Position numbers and translations under genes: made by a program. A stretch of 31,397 nucleotides of DNA from Paracrocinitomix sp040880585. GTDB taxonomy: Bacteria > Bacteroidota > Bacteroidia > Flavobacteriales_D > Crocinitomicaceae. This document shows, in pieces, positions 1 through 7,651 of this stretch (positions within the stretch are counted from its first letter, which is position 1; every line of letters starts with the position of its first letter). The DNA lies in the NCBI GenBank assembly GCA_040880585.1, contig JBBDID010000023.1:1-31397 (forward strand). The letters run 5' to 3'. Under the pieces are notes generated by a model. The model was not told where the DNA came from. It did not search any database and was given only the letters and a program-made list of their open reading frames with translations.

Positions 1-26
1 TGAAGTGAGGAAAGAAATTAAACTAG

Positions 27-49
27 CCGCAGCAGCACAGCTACTGCGG
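27..49. repeat. Short hairpin downstream of the monooxygenase-fold gene
   Basis: CCGCAG and CTGCGG form the outer stem, and AGC/GCT extend it past a single mismatch around an ACA loop. No T-tract follows on either strand, so it is not a convincing intrinsic terminator. It may be a REP-like palindrome. Confidence 0.4.
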
Positions 50-58
50 AGCAGATAT

Positions 59-100
59 TGAATATTGAATTTCGAACGCCGAATGTTGAAGTTCAAAATG
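59..100. repeat. Degenerate heptanucleotide repeat next to a stop codon
   Basis: Six consecutive 7-base units can be read on the + strand: TGAATAT, TGAATTT, CGAACGC, CGAATGT, TGAAGTT, CAAAATG. Most have the form (T/C)GAAnnn. The array lies 12 bases beyond the stop codon (113-115) of the minus-strand gene at 113-418. Three other loci in this window have the same 7-base period directly after a gene. Confidence 0.6.
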
Positions 101-112
101 ACGAGACCTACT

Positions 113-418
113 TTACTGATGCGTTGCTTCACCTACCAGCTCTGTACTCCAGGCTTCGGGTTTTTCTGCAAACCATTCTTTTACGGTGGGCCATACTTTG
201 GCAAATAAATCCGTTTCTCGATACTGGTCCAAAGCTGTCTGGTCATTCCAAACACTATAGGTAAAGAAAATGCCTGAATCTGATTGATCTCTCAACAAGC
301 GAACTTCATGGCAACCGGCTTGTGCGGCAATTTGATCTTTTATCCCATTAAAAAAGGATTGAAAATCATCTTTCTTATCTGCTTTGAATGTCATTTTTAC
401 AATTCGTTGTATTGCCAT
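113..418 (-). CDS. Antibiotic biosynthesis monooxygenase (ABM) fold protein, putative quinol monooxygenase-like
   Basis: This 101-residue protein has the length and pattern of the ABM dimeric alpha/beta-barrel family. It opens with a basic strand (MAIQRIVKMTFKADKK), continues with a helix ending in GCHEVRLL, then a strand with the aromatic FFTYSVWND, and a final helix with WF. Related proteins (YgiN, HmoA/IsdG types) act on quinones or haem or are of unknown function, and the substrate cannot be read from sequence. It is cytoplasmic, with no signal peptide. Its start lies 2 bases after the stop of the upstream gene at 421-1287, so the two genes very probably form one operon. The family is well supported; the reaction is not. 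Confidence 0.75.
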   Translation of the reverse strand: MAIQRIVKMTFKADKKDDFQSFFNGIKDQIAAQAGCHEVRLLRDQSDSGIFFTYSVWNDQTALDQYRETDLFAKVWPTVKEWFAEKPEAWSTELVGEATHQ

Positions 419-420
419 AC

Positions 421-1287
421 CTATTTATCTACAAATAATTCTTCAATATTGTCTCTGCTCCCTTTGGGGTGAAATTCAATTCTCAGTGTATCTTTCACAC
501 GCAAGCCCAAAAGTGAAGACGCTCCTCCTCCACTGTCCTCTACTCCTTTGTTAATGGCTATTTCCAAAAATCCATTTTCATTGAAAAGTGCCAATTTTTC
601 GCCTACCGGAACGTCATAATAACTGCTGGAGATCTTTTCAATAAAATACTCGGTATGTCTGAGGTAAATCGTGAACTGATTCCCTGCTCCCACTTCGTTG
701 AAAAGCTTTTCCGTAATGTTGATAATCACATTACCGTATTTATCTTCATGGATCACCGTTCCTTTCAGCACATCTTTCTCTATAACAGCCTGGGTGGTAA
801 ATGCTTTTCGCAATTCGGTCACCGGCTCGCCCAAATCAGTGAGTGAAGCCCCATTGCACAAGGCAATGATAGCGGGTACATAAATTTTTCGTGTTGGAAA
901 TCGCAAGGCGGTCTTAGCGGTAAAATTATCGATTCGGATGATTTCTTCTGCTTCTTCATAGCCATTAATTAGGGAGAAAAATCCGTTATCACAGCCCACA
1001 AAGTATTGCCCTTTGAGTTTCATCACCACCGGATACAAGTTCTGTGTAGGATTACCAATAGAAATATACGGCAAATGATCAACCCCAATAAAATGAACCG
1101 TCCCTTCGGGAAAATCATCCATGATATTATTGACAAAATAAGCCGCCTGTCCCAAATTGAAAGGTTGTACTTCATGGGTAACATCTACAATTCGGCAAGA
1201 ATCCAGTTGAGATAATAATTGTCCCTTAAGTGCAGCCACGTAGTGATCTTTCAGGCCAAGATCTGTCGTAAGGGTGATTATACTCAT
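421..1287 (-). CDS. SAM hydroxide adenosyltransferase family protein (DUF62)
   Basis: The 288-residue protein belongs to the family that includes fluorinase, chlorinase SalL and the common SAM hydroxide adenosyltransferases. The common members split S-adenosylmethionine with water into adenosine and methionine. Visible family features are the N-terminal TLTTDLGLKDHYVAALKG segment with its catalytic-region Asp, the FPEGTVHFIGVD segment, CDNGFFS, and the C-terminal domain signature HEDKYGNVIINI. Ordinary Bacteroidota members are taken to be hydrolases, and nothing here suggests halogenation. It is the first gene of a likely two-gene operon with the ABM-fold gene and is divergent from phoH across 139 bases. 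The start is the ATG directly before SIITLTTDLG. Family membership is firm; physiological role is uncertain. Confidence 0.9.
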   Translation of the reverse strand: MSIITLTTDLGLKDHYVAALKGQLLSQLDSCRIVDVTHEVQPFNLGQAAYFVNNIMDDFPEGTVHFIGVDHLPYISIGNPTQNLYPVVMKLKGQYFVGCDNGFFSLINGYEEAEEIIRIDNFTAKTALRFPTRKIYVPAIIALCNGASLTDLGEPVTELRKAFTTQAVIEKDVLKGTVIHEDKYGNVIINITEKLFNEVGAGNQFTIYLRHTEYFIEKISSSYYDVPVGEKLALFNENGFLEIAINKGVEDSGGGASSLLGLRVKDTLRIEFHPKGSRDNIEELFVDK

Positions 1288-1426
1288 ACTTTTGAATTTC
1301 CAAAAACAATCATGAACACAATTTACATATAAATAGATGCGTCCATCCTTTTAAATTCTTAATTTTACTCAAAATTAAAGTTAATTTCTACTCCATAAAT
1401 TGAATTGAACATAATTAATTAACATT

Positions 1427-2362
1427 TTGCAAGAAAAAGTCATTGAAATTGCCGGCATAGACCCGGTAACACTGTTCGGCGTAAATGATCAAAAGATCAA
1501 ACTTATTCGTAAGTACTTTCCAAAATTAAAACTGATTTCCAGAGGGAATACCATAAAAGTAATGGGTGAACCGGAGATTATTGAACAATTTGAAAAGAAA
1601 TTTGAATTGCTGATGCGGCATATTAACCGATACAATGAACTCACTGAGAACAGTATCGAAAACATTATGTTACAGGATGAAGAGCATTTAACTTTTAAAG
1701 ATCACGGAGAGACAATTGTCCACGGAAATGCGGGTTTAATGGTAAAGGCACGTACGGCCAACCAACGCAAACTGGTCAAATTTTCACAAGAAAATGATAT
1801 GGTTTTTGCGATCGGACCGGCGGGAACGGGAAAAACATATACTTCAGTAGCACTGGCAGTGCGAGCACTTAAAAACAAGGAAGTTCGAAAGATCATTTTG
1901 ACGCGTCCTGCTGTGGAAGCGGGTGAAAATCTCGGTTTTCTTCCCGGTGATCTCAAAGAAAAACTGGACCCTTATTTGCAACCCCTTTACGACGGCTTAC
2001 GCGATATGATTCCCGCAGAAAAATTATCGGAGTACATAGAACACAACATTATTGAAATTGCCCCTTTAGCCTTTATGCGCGGGCGAACTTTAGACAATGC
2101 CTTTGTGATTTTGGATGAAGCGCAAAATACCACCACCGCCCAAATGAAAATGTTTTTAACCCGAATGGGGAAATCTGCTAAATTTATTGTTACCGGTGAC
2201 GTCACACAAATTGATTTGCCCAGAAATCAAGGTTCTGGTCTTGTTATGGCTATTGATCGCCTTAAAGATATAGAAGGAATTGGAATAGTGACTTTAGATG
2301 AAAATGATGTGATCCGCCACAAATTGGTAAAAGCCATTATTAAAGCGTTAAAAGATGAGTAA
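1427..2362 (+). CDS. phoH: PhoH family ATPase
   Basis: This 311-residue protein is a cytoplasmic PhoH-like P-loop ATPase (YbeZ/PhoH group), a family associated with RNA metabolism and stress. The N-terminal third is a KH-like region (KLISRGNTIKVMGEPE). Walker A is GPAGTGKT at residues 130-137. Walker B is ILDEAQN near residue 230, followed by the sensor segment FIVTGDVTQIDLP. Length fits the family (about 310-330). The start is unusual: the first codon is TTG at 1427, with ATT at 1418 the only other nearby option in frame and a TAA stop at 1412. No ATG fits before the conserved region. No Shine-Dalgarno is visible. Confidence 0.93.
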   Translation: MQEKVIEIAGIDPVTLFGVNDQKIKLIRKYFPKLKLISRGNTIKVMGEPEIIEQFEKKFELLMRHINRYNELTENSIENIMLQDEEHLTFKDHGETIVHGNAGLMVKARTANQRKLVKFSQENDMVFAIGPAGTGKTYTSVALAVRALKNKEVRKIILTRPAVEAGENLGFLPGDLKEKLDPYLQPLYDGLRDMIPAEKLSEYIEHNIIEIAPLAFMRGRTLDNAFVILDEAQNTTTAQMKMFLTRMGKSAKFIVTGDVTQIDLPRNQGSGLVMAIDRLKDIEGIGIVTLDENDVIRHKLVKAIIKALKDE

Positions 2363-2455
2363 AGTGTGACTGGAAAATTTGAAATCGGTTCCGGTTCCTG
2401 CACTTCCATTTTCTTAAAAAGGATCAAATTCCATTTACTACCGGATAAAAAAAAT

Positions 2456-2463
2456 TAACTTTG
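2456..2463 (+). promoter_or_regulatory. Putative purC promoter, -7 element
   Basis: TAACTTTG matches the Bacteroidota -7 consensus TAnnTTTG exactly and would start a transcript about 10 bases before the purC ATG at 2481. A weak -33 candidate (TTTA near 2434-2437) sits about 18 bases upstream. Because the gap from phoH is 118 bases, purC probably has its own promoter. Confidence 0.5.
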
Positions 2464-2480
2464 GCAGACAATTTTCACTT

Positions 2481-3425
2481 ATGAATGCCATAAAATCTAC
2501 TGCCTTTCAATTTCCCGGCCAAACCGCTTTATATAAAGGTAAAGTGCGTGATGTCTATACCATAGCGGATGAGCTGCTTGTAATTGTTGCTTCTGACCGC
2601 ATATCAGCCTTTGACCATATTTTGCATGAGGCCATCCCTTACAAAGGACAAGTGCTGAACCAATTGGCCGCCAAGTTCCTCAAAGAAACCTCTGACATTG
2701 TTCCCAATTGGTTAATTGACACCCCTGACCCCATGGTTGCTGTTGGACACCGTTGTGAACCTTTTAAAGTAGAGATGGTAATTCGCGGCTATTTAGCAGG
2801 ACATGCAGGCAGAGAATATAAAGCCGGAAAAAGAGAATTATGTGGCGTAGCACTTCCTGAAGGAATGAAAGAAAATGATCGTTTTCCTGAGCCCATTATT
2901 ACTCCCGCAACAAAAGCCGAAGAAGGTCATGATGAAGACATCTCAAGAGAAGCGATTATTGAACAAGGTATCGTCTCTAAAGAAGACTATACCCAACTGG
3001 AAGATTATACGCGGGCACTTTTTAAGCGCGGAACTGTGATGGCGGCAAATAAAGGATTGATATTGGTAGATACCAAATATGAATTTGGAAAACGAGACGG
3101 GAAAATCTACCTGATTGATGAAATCCATACCCCCGACTCATCCCGTTATTTCTATGCAGACGGATACGAAGAACGACAGGAAAAAGGCGAAAAACAAAAA
3201 CAGCTTTCTAAAGAATTTGTTAGAGAATGGCTGATTGCACATGATTTTCAAGGATTAGAAGGGCAAACTCTCCCCCACCTTCCGGAGGATTTTGTCACTT
3301 CTGTCTCTGATCGTTACATAGAACTATACGAAACTATTACGGGAGATCCTTTCATAAAAACCGATCAAAACGGGATAGAAGAACGCATCAAAAAAAATGT
3401 ACTCAACTTTTTAGCCCGTCAATAA
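2481..3425 (+). CDS. purC: Phosphoribosylaminoimidazole-succinocarboxamide synthase (SAICAR synthetase)
   Basis: This 314-residue enzyme joins CAIR and L-aspartate with ATP to make SAICAR in de novo purine synthesis. Family features visible here are LYKGKVRDVY at the N-terminus, then VASDRISAFD, the substrate segment EMVIRGYLAGHA, and LILVDTKYEFG followed by IYLIDEIHTPDSSRYF. The length matches the longer SAICAR synthetase form (about 300-315 residues) rather than the short form of about 240. It follows phoH in the same direction with its own promoter candidate. Confidence 0.97.
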   Translation: MNAIKSTAFQFPGQTALYKGKVRDVYTIADELLVIVASDRISAFDHILHEAIPYKGQVLNQLAAKFLKETSDIVPNWLIDTPDPMVAVGHRCEPFKVEMVIRGYLAGHAGREYKAGKRELCGVALPEGMKENDRFPEPIITPATKAEEGHDEDISREAIIEQGIVSKEDYTQLEDYTRALFKRGTVMAANKGLILVDTKYEFGKRDGKIYLIDEIHTPDSSRYFYADGYEERQEKGEKQKQLSKEFVREWLIAHDFQGLEGQTLPHLPEDFVTSVSDRYIELYETITGDPFIKTDQNGIEERIKKNVLNFLARQ

Positions 3426-3532
3426 AATATAGTATCTTCATTTGACCAATATTTCACCAATAAAAGAGAGCTGTATCTGTTTACGGCAGATAGATATCAA
3501 TTCTCCTTTTTTGAAAATTTTAATCGCAACAG

Positions 3533-3997
3533 ATGAATCCTTCTAATTTTAAAAAAATAATCAATTTACTCTACACCATGTTGGCTTTGGGGATGATCGC
3601 TTTTACTGCTGTTACTTTTTATTTAACGATCAACGATCAGCATTTTAACATTCCGGCCACATCCGATACTTTTTTATTCCTTGTGCCTACCGTCATCTTA
3701 CTGGCTATTGTCGTGGGTAATTTTTTATTTCAAAAATTAATCCGAGCTGTAAATGAAGCAAAAATGTTACAGCAAAAAGTCACAATTGGATTTACCTCTA
3801 ATATCGTTCGGTTTGCATTGATTGAAGGAGCGATTCTTCTAGGTGTCATTGCATTATTAAGTACTGCTAATTTATTTTATATGGTGTTTATTGTCATTGG
3901 TTTTATGTATTTCATCAGTTTAAAACCTACCGACAAAAAAATCAAAAGAGATCTGATGCTTTCACATGATGAAGCGCAAGAGTTAGGAATCATGTAG
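3533..3997 (+). CDS. Hypothetical four-helix membrane protein
   Basis: This 154-residue protein has four hydrophobic segments, at about residues 10-31, 44-66, 90-110 and 112-129, so it is probably an inner-membrane protein. A short charged cytoplasmic tail follows (KPTDKKIKRDLMLSHDEAQELGIM). I do not recognise a named family. The gene stands alone between purC and the signalling block, with 107 bases before it and 281 after it. No function is proposed. Confidence 0.8.
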   Translation: MNPSNFKKIINLLYTMLALGMIAFTAVTFYLTINDQHFNIPATSDTFLFLVPTVILLAIVVGNFLFQKLIRAVNEAKMLQQKVTIGFTSNIVRFALIEGAILLGVIALLSTANLFYMVFIVIGFMYFISLKPTDKKIKRDLMLSHDEAQELGIM

Positions 3998-4048
3998 CCT
4001 ATCAACAGACTTCGGGTGACACATCTTATTATAACAGTTTTATTTTTG

Positions 4049-4068
4049 ATTGTTAAATATTTAACAAT
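4049..4068. promoter_or_regulatory. Perfect 20-base palindrome, possible operator
   Basis: ATTGTTAAATATTTAACAAT is identical to its reverse complement. It lies 52 bases after the stop of the gene at 3533-3997 and about 210 bases before the gene at 4279, in an otherwise gene-free stretch. Its size and symmetry fit a dimeric regulator site, but AT-richness makes chance palindromes more likely. Confidence 0.4.
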
Positions 4069-4148
4069 TGTAAATTATCTGCCTTTTTTAGTTCTCAATA
4101 TTCAAATTTAATTCTATTTTCGACCTCCCCTTTACCTTAAATTAAACG

Positions 4149-4202
4149 TTTGATCTATCAATACGGTTTTTTAGCATTTGATCTATCAATACGGTTTTTT
4201 AG
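4149..4202. repeat. Tandem direct repeat with internal dyad upstream of the STAS-like gene
   Basis: Two identical 26-base copies (4149-4174 and 4177-4202) are separated by 2 bases, giving a 28-base period. Each copy contains TTGATCTATCAA, in which TTGAT and ATCAA are inverted around a 2-base centre. The array ends 76 bases before the ATG at 4279, where tandem regulator sites would be expected. It could equally be a recent local duplication. Confidence 0.7.
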
Positions 4203-4278
4203 TAAAAATTTTGTTCATGCATTTGAATCGAAATAGACAAAAGGTAAATTCCTGAAATAAAAGTAAGTATAAGCCACT

Positions 4279-4692
4279 ATGAATAAAGAAAAATCGGTCA
4301 CCGTTGAAACGTCTATATCAACGATCACTTTATTAGAAGATGGTATTCTTGAAAACATTGTTCATGACGGATGTACCGTTACCGCTGAAAATTTGAAGGA
4401 AATTAAAGCGGCAAATCTGCAGCTGATGGGTGAACAACCGTATTGCGTTTTAATTGTATCCGGGATGATGTCAGACATCAGTACTGAGGCGAGAGAACTT
4501 GCGGCAAGTGCTGAATTCGTTCAAAACACCATTGCAAAAGCATTATTAGTAAATTCTTTAGGTCACCGGCTGGTGGGACAATTTTACATAAAAATCAACC
4601 GCCCTTGTATCAAAACCAAGTTATTTACCGACAAAACCAAGGCTATGATGTGGCTCAGGAAACAATTATCTGACCATAAAAGATTTAGCTAG
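4279..4692 (+). CDS. STAS/SpoIIAA-like (DUF7793-type) protein
   Basis: This 137-residue soluble protein resembles the Bacteroidota STAS-like group. A variable N-terminal strand region is followed by YCVLIVSGMMSDISTEARELAAS, then the segment AKALLVNSLGHRLVGQFYIKINRP, and finally the helix KTKLFTDKTKAMMWLRKQL. STAS-fold proteins usually act by binding partner proteins, but its partner is unknown. It lies 32 bases before the earliest possible start and 112 bases before the preferred start of the histidine kinase, in the same direction. A link to that two-component system is possible but is inference from context only. Confidence 0.65.
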   Translation: MNKEKSVTVETSISTITLLEDGILENIVHDGCTVTAENLKEIKAANLQLMGEQPYCVLIVSGMMSDISTEARELAASAEFVQNTIAKALLVNSLGHRLVGQFYIKINRPCIKTKLFTDKTKAMMWLRKQLSDHKRFS

Positions 4693-4804
4693 TGTGGTTT
4701 GAGATATCACTTTTACTTTCTTCTTGAAATTATGTTTTCGTTTGCCTAATTTTAACGTACATTTACAAACGTTAACCCCTGAAAATAAAAAATTTACGTT
4801 TAAC

Positions 4805-6454
4805 ATGACGAGACCATTTATTATAGCTCTTGTTTATCTTCTTTTTGGCCTATGCTGGATATACTTTAGCGATAGTATCGTTTTTAATTTTACAGATGAC
4901 CCTCAGCAGATTCATCACATTCAGAACATTAAGGGTTACGTCTTTATTTTTATTTCTACCTTACTTATTTTTGTTTTGATTCAGGCGCTCTACAACCGAC
5001 TTATCAAACAGCAAAAAAATCTCAATAATAAAAACCGGCAACTTTCTCTTATTCTTAACAATACAACAGAAATCATTGGTTTGACCAGGTATCTGGATGG
5101 TCAATTTATTTTCATCAATATTAACCGTGCAGGACAAGAAGTTCATAAAAAAAACAACATCCCGCTAGATCATTATTTAAATCAGGAACTCAAATCCTAT
5201 TATATAAAAAATACGAACCGTACAACAGAAGAAGCCCGGGAAATTGAGGCCTATTACAAAAAATCGCTTAATGAAAACTGCTCAGTAAACTTTACTACAA
5301 GTTTTGAATTTGGAAAGGGTGATTTGCGAACCGTCGAAACCATGTTATCTCCTATTTTGAATGATCAGGGTCCCAACTATGTTTTGTACGTAAGCAGAGA
5401 CATCAGCGAAATCAGAAAAAAAGCGTTGGAACTACGAGAAAGCCGGGAACAATTATTACAGGCACAACGTATTGGAAAACTTGGGAACTGGGAACTCCTC
5501 ATTGAAAATCAAAAAATTAGCTGGTCGCCCATGATGGCAGATATTTTTGATTGGGATCCTACCTTAGCGCCTCCAGCCTTAGAGTATCTTGAAAACATGA
5601 TTTTTGAACAAGATCTACCCGGATATCGGCAGTTGTTAGAAAAAGCCATTTTGAATAACCATGCTTTCGATATTGATCTGCGAATCAAAACAGGAAAAGG
5701 AAATATAAAATATATCCGTACGATATGTATGCCGGTTAAAGAGAAAGGTGAGGTTGTTAAATTAATCGGCACCACTCAGGACATCACCGATAAAATACAG
5801 ATGCACCAACAAAAAACAAAGAACATTTTAGAAGCTATAGAAAAAGAACGTGCTCATATCGCCCGTGAAATTCACGATTCACTTACCCAACACCTGAGTA
5901 TTGTCAGCCTTAACTTAAAGAACCTCTCTACTGATTTGCCTGAAATTAAATCGTTGGATAAGTTTGAGAAAATTCAGGGATTCTTAAATACCGCCATTGA
6001 AGAAAGCCGATCTATTGCTCACCGTATTATGCCGCAGTCCATTAAAAAGTTTGGCTTGATTGTATCAATTGAGGAACTTATTGAATCGCTTGCCGGAAAT
6101 GACACAGCAAAAATTGTGTTTGAGTTTGACAAAGAATTTCGCCTGGAATCTGAAATTGAGTTACAGTTATTTAGAATCGTTCAGGAAGCATTCAACAATA
6201 TTTTAAGGCATTCTAAAGCTAAAAATGTAGTGATTCAATTGACTTTCTATGAGCTCCTCCAACTCACTATAAAAGATGACGGTATCGGTTTTTCTTTGGA
6301 TGAAAAATTATTGCCGGATGATACGGTAGGGCTTCACACTATGAAATACAGGGCCGATCAAATCGGTGCCAGTTTACTTATTGAAAGTGAAAAAAATAAA
6401 GGAACCACAATTTATATAGAGCTTAATAAACCACCCATTAAAAAAACCATATGA
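4805..6454 (+). CDS. Membrane PAS sensor histidine kinase (HisKA_3 type)
   Basis: With the ATG at 4805 the protein has 549 residues. A TTG at 4724 in the same frame would add 27 residues, but the ATG places the first membrane helix at residues 4-23, as expected. A second helix is at about 43-63. Two PAS-like regions follow: about 80-205, ending YVLYVSRDISE, and about 215-330, ending LIGTTQDITD. The HisKA_3 dimerisation segment IAREIHDSLTQHL has the phospho-acceptor His near residue 357. The HATPase domain shows the N box (EAFNNILRHSKA) and DDGIGF. Its TGA overlaps the ATG of the response regulator (ATGA), a typical NarX/DesK-like pair. The stimulus is unknown. Confidence 0.92.
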   Translation: MTRPFIIALVYLLFGLCWIYFSDSIVFNFTDDPQQIHHIQNIKGYVFIFISTLLIFVLIQALYNRLIKQQKNLNNKNRQLSLILNNTTEIIGLTRYLDGQFIFININRAGQEVHKKNNIPLDHYLNQELKSYYIKNTNRTTEEAREIEAYYKKSLNENCSVNFTTSFEFGKGDLRTVETMLSPILNDQGPNYVLYVSRDISEIRKKALELRESREQLLQAQRIGKLGNWELLIENQKISWSPMMADIFDWDPTLAPPALEYLENMIFEQDLPGYRQLLEKAILNNHAFDIDLRIKTGKGNIKYIRTICMPVKEKGEVVKLIGTTQDITDKIQMHQQKTKNILEAIEKERAHIAREIHDSLTQHLSIVSLNLKNLSTDLPEIKSLDKFEKIQGFLNTAIEESRSIAHRIMPQSIKKFGLIVSIEELIESLAGNDTAKIVFEFDKEFRLESEIELQLFRIVQEAFNNILRHSKAKNVVIQLTFYELLQLTIKDDGIGFSLDEKLLPDDTVGLHTMKYRADQIGASLLIESEKNKGTTIYIELNKPPIKKTI

Positions 6455-7104
6455 TTCACGTATTTTTTATAGATGATCACGATATTGTCAGAAAAGGATT
6501 GATCAGTTTAATTAAAGAATGTCCGGAATTTAAATTTGCAGGTCAGGCCGGTGACGGGATTGAAGCGCTGAAATTGATCAGTGAAATGGAAAACAAGCCG
6601 GATATCGTATTAACCGATATAGAAATGCCTAAAATGGATGGCATTGAGCTGACAAAGGCATTGCGTAAAACCTATAACAGCCAAATTAAAATTGTAGCGC
6701 TGACCATGATCAAGCAAAACACCTATATAAAAAAAATGTTGCAGGCCGGCGCTATGGGATATGTATTGAAAAACTCACACCTGGATGAACTGTCACAAGC
6801 TATTACCATGGCACACAATAATGAAACTTATTTCAGTGAAGAAGTCAGTCATGAAATAATGAATCACCTCAGTAAATTCAATAAATCAGAAACTTTAAGC
6901 AAGAACGTCACACTGACAGAACGTGAACGAGAAGTACTTCAAATGATTGTTAAAGATATGAGCAATCAGGAAATAGCAAATGAACTATTTATCAGTGTAC
7001 GGACAGTTGAAACCCATAAACAAAATTTGATCTCCAAAACCGGAGCTAAAGGTGTGGCGGGGCTTGTTGTACTTGCCATTCAAAACAAGTTTGTAGAGAT
7101 TTAA
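6451..7104 (+). CDS. NarL/LuxR-family response regulator
   Basis: This 217-residue protein has an N-terminal receiver domain with the acidic pair FFIDDHD (residues 8-9), the phospho-acceptor Asp at about residue 56 (IVLTDIEMPKMDG) and the conserved Lys in GYVLKNS. The C-terminal LuxR-type helix-turn-helix (about 150-212) has LTEREREVLQMI and ISVRTVETHKQNLISK. It is translationally coupled to the upstream kinase by a 4-base ATGA overlap, so it is almost certainly that kinase's partner. Its target promoters are unknown; the tandem dyads at 4149-4202 and the palindrome at 4049-4068 are candidates by position. Confidence 0.95.
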   Translation: MIHVFFIDDHDIVRKGLISLIKECPEFKFAGQAGDGIEALKLISEMENKPDIVLTDIEMPKMDGIELTKALRKTYNSQIKIVALTMIKQNTYIKKMLQAGAMGYVLKNSHLDELSQAITMAHNNETYFSEEVSHEIMNHLSKFNKSETLSKNVTLTEREREVLQMIVKDMSNQEIANELFISVRTVETHKQNLISKTGAKGVAGLVVLAIQNKFVEI

Positions 7105-7249
7105 TCCGGGGTTAATAAAGACAATTACTTTTCACCTCTTTATCCAAAAAGTGTTAACTACGTATTTTACGGATATTATTTTTTTCAGGATTCTACTGAT
7201 TTTTATCCAGTTATGATGCCGTTACTTTGTCTCTACAAACACGAGACAG

Positions 7250-7585
7250 ATGAATATTCTTTTTATAGGCGAAAATTTTGATTACTTAAAGGCGTTGGCA
7301 GAATCAGTAGGGTCAAGTCATCAAAAAACCGTTTTAGATCTTTCCTTACACCCCTTAAGTGGAGGAAATACAGGAAATCCGGAAATTATCATTACAGATA
7401 TTGCCAGTTGCACCAACGATTTGAAAGTCTTTCTGGATCAGGTCAGAATAACCTATCCATCCGCATTAATCTGGGGCATTTTTAACTACAAGAGTATTGT
7501 TCTTCATGAAAGTTTACGAAAAATGCACATTACAAAATTGATTTCTCATCAAGATGATTTGGATGATTTACTAAATGATTTGTGA
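7250..7585 (+). CDS. Degenerate stand-alone receiver-like protein
   Basis: This 111-residue protein has the alternating strand/helix layout of a receiver domain: MNILFIGEN, then IIITDIA at the end of strand 3, SALIWGI, and a last acidic helix (DDLDDLLNDL). Asp at about residue 50 occupies the phospho-acceptor position. The usual acidic pair after strand 1 is replaced by Gly-Glu, and the usual Lys at strand 5 is not clear (ITKLISH). It may therefore be a pseudo-receiver that is not phosphorylated normally. It sits between a complete two-component pair and a LytS-type kinase. Homology is weak and judged by eye. Confidence 0.55.
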   Translation: MNILFIGENFDYLKALAESVGSSHQKTVLDLSLHPLSGGNTGNPEIIITDIASCTNDLKVFLDQVRITYPSALIWGIFNYKSIVLHESLRKMHITKLISHQDDLDDLLNDL

Positions 7586-7651
7586 TGATCCAGGTAATTC
7601 ACTTAGGTACAATTTTAAGTAAAAAAAATACTAACAAGTAAAACAAACTTT

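Noticed and set aside
421..1287. Fluorinase or chlorinase
   Set aside because: The family includes them, but common DUF62 proteins are SAM hydrolases and no halogenase context is present.
4724..4804. N-terminal extension of the histidine kinase from a TTG at 4724
   Set aside because: The ATG at 4805 gives a normal short N-terminus before the first membrane helix, and the extension has no recognisable features.
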